Source of the DNA: CAMLHU01 sp039917855
GTDB lineage: Bacteria; Gemmatimonadota; Gemmatimonadetes; Gemmatimonadales; GWC2-71-9
DNA: 64,000 nucleotides
Direction: 5' to 3'
NCBI GenBank assembly: GCA_039917855.1
Contig: JBDSIR010000146.1
Coordinates: 1 to 64,000, forward strand
The stretch's first letter is position 1, and each line of letters opens with the position of its first letter. Under the pieces are notes generated by a model. It made no database searches, had not been told where the DNA came from, and was given only the letters and a program-made list of their open reading frames with translations. Of this stretch, positions 60,224-64,000 are shown one piece after another. Both the position numbers and the translations under genes were made by a program.

Positions 60224-62955
60224 GCGACGAACTGAGCCCGACCTACTCCCCCGCCGGCCTCGAAGTCGGCATCTACCGGCAGTGGGAGAAGGCCGGGGTC
60301 TTCGCGCCCTCGGGTCATGGGTCGAGGGTCATGGGTCGTGGGGCTTTGGAGGGTCGCAACGCCTCCCACGACTCACGACCCACGACCCAAGACCCGTTCG
60401 TGACCATGATGCCCCCGCCGAACGTGACGGCGAGCCTCCACATGGGGCACGGGCTCAACAATACTCTCCAGGACGTCCTCACCCGCTGGGCCCGGATGCG
60501 GGGGCGCCCGGCGCTCTGGCTCCCCGGCACCGACCACGCCGGCATCGCCACGCAGAACGTGGTCGAGCGGCTGGTGGCCAAGGAGGGCCAGACCCGCTTC
60601 GATCTTGGGCGCGGGCCCTTCCTCGAGCGGATGCACGCCTACGTCGACGTGACCAAGGAGACCATCCTCGGCCAGCTTCGGAGCATCGGCTCGAGCGCCG
60701 ACTGGAGCCGCACGTACTACACCTTCGACGAGCACTACTCCGAGGCCGTGCGCGAGGTGTTCGTGCGGCTGTACGAGAAGGGCCTCATCTACCGCGGCAA
60801 GTACATCATCAACTGGTGCCCCCGCTGCCTCACCGCCCTTTCTAATGAAGAGGCGGAAAAGGAGGAGCGGGACGGGAAGATCTGGCACCTGCGCTATCCC
60901 CTGGCCGATGGCTCAGGGTCGCTGGTCGTGGCCACCACTCGGCCGGAGACGATGCTGGGCGACACCGGCGTGGCGGTGCATCCTGAGGACGAGCGCTACC
61001 AGGCGCTCATCGGGAAGATGCTGGCGCTGCCGCTCACCGACCGGCGGATCCCCATCGTCGGCGACGAGGCGGTCGATCCGGAGTTCGGGAGCGGCGCGGT
61101 GAAGGTCACGCCGGCGCATGACCAGACCGACTTCGAGATCGGCAAGCGGCACGACCTGGCCCAGATCGACGTGATGACCCCGGAGGCGCGGATGGCGGAG
61201 ACCGTGCCGCTGCGCTTCCAGGGCCTGGACCGGTTCGACGCGCGAAAGAAGGTCGTGGCGGAGTTCGAGGCGCTGGGACTCCTGGTCAAGATCGATGACC
61301 ACCGCCACGCCGTGGGCCACTGTTACCGCTGCGGCACCGTGGTGGAACCGCGCCTGTCGGATCAGTGGTTCGTGAAGATGGCGCCCCTCGCCAAGCCGGC
61401 GCTCAAGGCGTATGCCGACAAGAAGGTGAAGTTCGTCCCGGAACGCTGGGGCGACATCTATACCCAGTGGCTGGAGGGGATCCGCGACTGGTGCATCAGC
61501 CGCCAGCTCTGGTGGGGGCATCGCATCCCGGTCTGGTACTGCGATGCGTGTGGTTCGAAGCACGCCAGCCGCACCGACCTGGTCACCTGCCCCAAGTGCC
61601 GCGGCCTGTTGCGTCAGGACGAGGACGTGCTCGACACCTGGTTCTCCAGCTGGCTCGTGCCGATGGCCTCCCTCGGCTGGCCCGAGGAGACCGAGGACCT
61701 CAAGCGGTTCTATCCCGGCACGGTGCTCATCACCGCCCCCGAGATCCTGTTCTTCTGGGTGGCGCGGATGATCATGGCGGGGCTCGAGTTCCGCGGGAAG
61801 GTGCCGTTCCACACCGTGTATCTGCACGGCACCGTGCGCGACACCCAGCATCGCAAGATGTCGAAGTCTTTGGGCAACGGGATCGATCCGCTCGACGTGA
61901 TCGAGAAGTACGGCGCCGACGCGCTGCGCTACACGGTGATCTCGGGGATGGCGGTCGGGACCGACCTGATCCTCGATCCGAAGGATCTGGAGATCTCGTT
62001 CGCGCCGGGGCGGAACTTCGCCAACAAGCTCTGGAATGCCGCGCGCTTCCTGTTGAGCAACCTGCACGGCGCTCCCCGTCCCTTGGCCGGCGCGTATCGA
62101 GAAGTGATCCGGAGGGAGGAACTCACCCTCGCCGACCGGTGGATCATCGCCCGGTGCGATGCCGCGGTGCGCGAGTCGGCCGACGCGCTGGAGAAGTTCC
62201 GCCTCAACGATGCGGCGAGTGCGGCCTATCACTTCATCTGGAGCGACTTCGCCGACTGGTACGTCGAGGCGATCAAGCCCCGGCTCTACGGCGACGTGCC
62301 CGGGGGTAGCATCGCGCGCGCGGTGGCCTACCGGGTCTTCGACACCGCCCTCCGGCTGTTGCACCCGGTGATGCCCTTCATCACCGAGGCGATCTGGCAG
62401 AAGCTCCCCGGGCGCACCGAGGGGGAGCTTCTCGCGCGCGCGCGCTGGCCCGAAGCCGATCAGCGTGCCAGTGACGACGGCGCCCTCGCAGAATTCGCCC
62501 TGGTGCAGGAGGTCGTGACGGCGCTCCGGCAGATCCGCGCCGAGAATGGCGTGGAGCCCGGGAAACAGATCGACGCGACCGTCGTCGCCGCCACGCCGGC
62601 GATGCGCTCCGCGCTCACCCTCGAGGATGCCACGGTGCGCAGGCTCGCCAAAGTGGCGAAGCTTACCGTCGGGCCTGCTCCGACCGGGGCCGCCGCGAGC
62701 GCGGTCCTCTCCGACGGCTCAACGGTGATCGTTCCCCTCGGCGGGATGGTCGACTTGGCCAAGGAATGCGCCAAGCTCGCCGCCGAACGCGACCGGCTGG
62801 CGGGGATGGTCGCGAACCAGGAGAAGAAGCTCAGCAATGAGCAGTTCGTGGCGCGCGCCCCGGCCGCCGTGATCGAAGGGGAACGGAAGAAGCTCGCGGA
62901 GTGGACGGAACATGTGAGCAAGTTGAATGATCGAAGGCGGGCGCTCGGGTGCTGA
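60220..62955 (+). CDS. valS: Valyl-tRNA synthetase
   Basis: A 911-residue class I synthetase, ATG 60220. HIGH motif in PPPNVTASLHMGHGL near 67, editing CP1 domain (GDTGVAVHPEDERY, ITAPEILFFWVARMI), KMSKS in HRKMSKSLGNGIDP near 547, anticodon domain (ADWYVEAIKPRLY) and a C-terminal coiled coil (LAAERDRLAGMVANQEKKL). Between residue 27 (KAGVF) and the HIGH region, about 35 residues (GHGSRVMGRGALEG...) are encoded by a heptamer-word hairpin at 60312-60395, where relatives have a few residues. Confidence 0.96.
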   Translation: MSDELSPTYSPAGLEVGIYRQWEKAGVFAPSGHGSRVMGRGALEGRNASHDSRPTTQDPFVTMMPPPNVTASLHMGHGLNNTLQDVLTRWARMRGRPALWLPGTDHAGIATQNVVERLVAKEGQTRFDLGRGPFLERMHAYVDVTKETILGQLRSIGSSADWSRTYYTFDEHYSEAVREVFVRLYEKGLIYRGKYIINWCPRCLTALSNEEAEKEERDGKIWHLRYPLADGSGSLVVATTRPETMLGDTGVAVHPEDERYQALIGKMLALPLTDRRIPIVGDEAVDPEFGSGAVKVTPAHDQTDFEIGKRHDLAQIDVMTPEARMAETVPLRFQGLDRFDARKKVVAEFEALGLLVKIDDHRHAVGHCYRCGTVVEPRLSDQWFVKMAPLAKPALKAYADKKVKFVPERWGDIYTQWLEGIRDWCISRQLWWGHRIPVWYCDACGSKHASRTDLVTCPKCRGLLRQDEDVLDTWFSSWLVPMASLGWPEETEDLKRFYPGTVLITAPEILFFWVARMIMAGLEFRGKVPFHTVYLHGTVRDTQHRKMSKSLGNGIDPLDVIEKYGADALRYTVISGMAVGTDLILDPKDLEISFAPGRNFANKLWNAARFLLSNLHGAPRPLAGAYREVIRREELTLADRWIIARCDAAVRESADALEKFRLNDAASAAYHFIWSDFADWYVEAIKPRLYGDVPGGSIARAVAYRVFDTALRLLHPVMPFITEAIWQKLPGRTEGELLARARWPEADQRASDDGALAEFALVQEVVTALRQIRAENGVEPGKQIDATVVAATPAMRSALTLEDATVRRLAKVAKLTVGPAPTGAAASAVLSDGSTVIVPLGGMVDLAKECAKLAAERDRLAGMVANQEKKLSNEQFVARAPAAVIEGERKKLAEWTEHVSKLNDRRRALGC
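60312..60395. repeat. Heptamer-word hairpin GGGTCAT inside valS
   Basis: GGGTCAT-GGGTCGA-GGGTCAT-GGGTCGT faces CGACTCA-CGACCCA-CGACCCA-AGACCC across a loop of about 22 bases. It lies in frame with no stop and encodes a basic insert before the catalytic core. Confidence 0.9.
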
Positions 62956-63011
62956 GCCCTCTCCCCCCGACCCCCTCTCACTGTCGGGAGAGGGGGAGCG
63001 CCACGGAACAG

Positions 63012-63155
63012 CTCCCCTCCCCCGACAAGGGGAACACCACGGTTCAACTCTCCTCCCCCGACAGGGGGAACACCACGGTTCAACTCCCCTCCCCCGACAG
63101 GGGGAACACCACGAAACAGCTTCCCTCCCCCGACAGGGGGAGGGGCCGGGGGAGG
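63012..63155 (+). repeat. 36-bp tandem array, four copies
   Basis: Units begin at 63012, 63048, 63084 and 63120; each has an inner palindrome (CTCCCCCGACAGGGGGA) and the spacer ACACCACGGTTCAA. The period is 12 codons and the array is open in the frame of the following lipoprotein (TTVQLPSPDRGN unit). No spacers differ, so it is not CRISPR. Confidence 0.85.
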
Positions 63156-63176
63156 GGGCTGAGCGTCCGGGCGTCC

Positions 63177-64000
63177 GTGCTCGGTGGCCTCGCCGTGCTC
63201 GCCGCCTGCGCCAAGTTCGGTCCTCCGCCGGGCGGCCCTCCCGACGCGATCGCGCCCGTGCTCGTCGCGACCCGCCCCGACTCCCTCGGCACCTTTCCCG
63301 ATTTCCGTGGGGACGCGGAATTCATCTTCGATGAGACCATCTCGGAGGGAGGCTCGCCGAACTTCGGCTACGGGACCGGTGACCTCGAACGGATGGTGGT
63401 CCTCTCGCCCAGCGACGAGGTACCGCGGGTGAAATGGGAGCGGAGCCGCATCGCCGTGCATCCGCGCGAAGGGTGGCGGCCCAACACCGTCTACCGGATC
63501 GAGCTCCTCCCGGGGATCACCGACCTGCGGCGCAATCGCAGCCGCAGCGGCCAGATCATCACCTTCTCCACCGGTGCGCCCCTCCCGACCGATTCGCTGA
63601 GCGGGATCGTGATCGACTGGACCACCCGTCAGCCGGCCCGGCTCGCCGCGATCGAGGCGCTCCTCCTCCCCGATTCGCTGGTCTATCGCACGCAGAGCGA
63701 CTCAACGGGCCGCTTCATCCTCGCACCGATCCCGCACGGGGCGTATCTGCTTCGCGGCTTCCTTGACCAGAATCGGGATCGGCGGATCAACGGCAAGGAG
63801 AACTGGGACTCCGTCGGCGTGGCGCCGGCCCCGGCGGCTACGGCAGTGCTCTGGCTCGCGCCCCACGACACCCTCGCGCCGCGCGTGATGCAGGTGACCT
63901 GGCGCGACTCCCTGACCGTCGAAATCCAGCTCACCCAACCGATCGACCCGTATCAGGTGCTCGACACATCGAACATCGTCGTGCTGCAACTCCCAGACTC
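63177..64000 (+). CDS. Ig-like lipoprotein, N-terminal part (cut by window edge)
   Basis: From GTG 63177 the chain has a lipobox (VLAACAKFG), then GGPPDAIAPVLVATRPDSLG and a Big_5-like Ig domain (FIFDETISEGG, VYRIELLPGITDLRRN, GQIITFSTG), then a second fold (GIVIDWTTRQPARLAAIEALLLPDSLVYRTQSDSTGRF, carboxypeptidase-regulatory-like). The frame is also open back to a GTG at 62949 that overlaps the valS stop, which would translate the 36-bp array; start therefore unsure. It runs off the right edge. Likely outer surface or periplasmic. Confidence 0.75.
   Translation, partial: MLGGLAVLAACAKFGPPPGGPPDAIAPVLVATRPDSLGTFPDFRGDAEFIFDETISEGGSPNFGYGTGDLERMVVLSPSDEVPRVKWERSRIAVHPREGWRPNTVYRIELLPGITDLRRNRSRSGQIITFSTGAPLPTDSLSGIVIDWTTRQPARLAAIEALLLPDSLVYRTQSDSTGRFILAPIPHGAYLLRGFLDQNRDRRINGKENWDSVGVAPAPAATAVLWLAPHDTLAPRVMQVTWRDSLTVEIQLTQPIDPYQVLDTSNIVVLQLPD

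Noticed and set aside
63012..63155. Possible CRISPR array
   Set aside because: The 36-base units are contiguous with no unique spacers, and no cas gene is near; it is a tandem repeat.

Overview
The window is a 64 kb stretch of high-GC bacterial chromosome, mostly housekeeping and catabolic genes on the minus strand. Gene content suggests an aerobic heterotroph of the Gemmatimonadota type: TonB-free secreted lipoproteins, PD40 and propeller proteins, a methylmalonyl-CoA pathway, a Minf_1886-family protein, and many genes joined by ATGA or GTGA overlaps. That placement is inference from gene content and style; no rRNA gene is present. There is no prophage, CRISPR array, integrase or intact transposase.

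Layout. 1-3110: 3' end-truncated acyl-CoA dehydrogenase, a small lipoprotein, RecQ. 3291-7578: a membrane Ser/Thr kinase, a PD40 lipoprotein, a RelE/Phd-type toxin-antitoxin operon with a third small gene and an AT-rich promoter/operator, and a small membrane protein. 7663-20065: an acyl-CoA catabolic block (enoyl-CoA hydratase, two AtuA-type proteins, a secreted S8 peptidase, a carboxyltransferase, both methylmalonyl-CoA mutase chains, MeaB, plus a HAD hydrolase and an eRF1-like protein). 20389-30847: a long overlapping operon PtsN, AspS, PhoH, 7TM-HD phosphohydrolase, YbeY, two CNNM proteins, MgtE, UbiB kinase. 31012-39968: RlmN, a ring-cleavage-type dioxygenase, a 2-hydroxyacid dehydrogenase, glycerate 2-kinase, small membrane/secreted proteins, an ATP-grasp ligase and an Ig-like repeat protein. 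40270-56172: RF3, tRNA-Met, FtsB-like protein, enolase, PlsC, ThiL, a propeller protein, Nnr, a zinc ribbon, Minf_1886, GlyA, RpiB, a leucine-dehydrogenase-family enzyme, 3-hydroxyacyl-CoA dehydrogenase, a CPBP protease, BioY and thiolase. 56381-64000: an orphan secreted protein bracketed by direct repeats, ThrS with an unlisted 50-residue membrane protein upstream, a BON-domain protein, ValS, and the start of an Ig-like lipoprotein.

How the genes fit together. Acyl-CoA dehydrogenase, hydratase, 3-hydroxyacyl-CoA dehydrogenase and thiolase give a beta-oxidation set; the carboxyltransferase, mutase chains and MeaB carry propionyl-CoA to succinyl-CoA; the AtuA pair points to branched or acyclic terpenoid/leucine-type acyl-CoAs; the leucine-dehydrogenase-family enzyme would feed branched 2-oxo acids in. 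BioY could import the biotin that the carboxylase needs, and MeaB guards the B12-dependent mutase.

Most unusual feature. The gaps between genes, and several genes themselves, carry short words of 7 (sometimes 8) bases repeated 2-5 times, usually facing an inverted set of the same word so that a long imperfect hairpin forms. Each locus has its own word but the architecture is the same, and some words recur at several loci. Words that sit inside genes are stop-free in the reading direction or phased so that stops are avoided; stop-containing words lie between genes or supply the stop codon. Copies appear in frame inside recQ, enoyl-CoA hydratase, two AtuA-type genes, the carboxyltransferase and valS, and one lies in a 118-bp duplication of the end of a protease gene. 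Other repeat families (TCATCCTGAG/GAAGGATCT pairs, GGTCAGGCCCC REP-like sites, a 97-bp GC-rich repeat, CACGGAG and CCCCTGACCCCC hairpins, a 36-bp tandem array) fill most remaining gaps.
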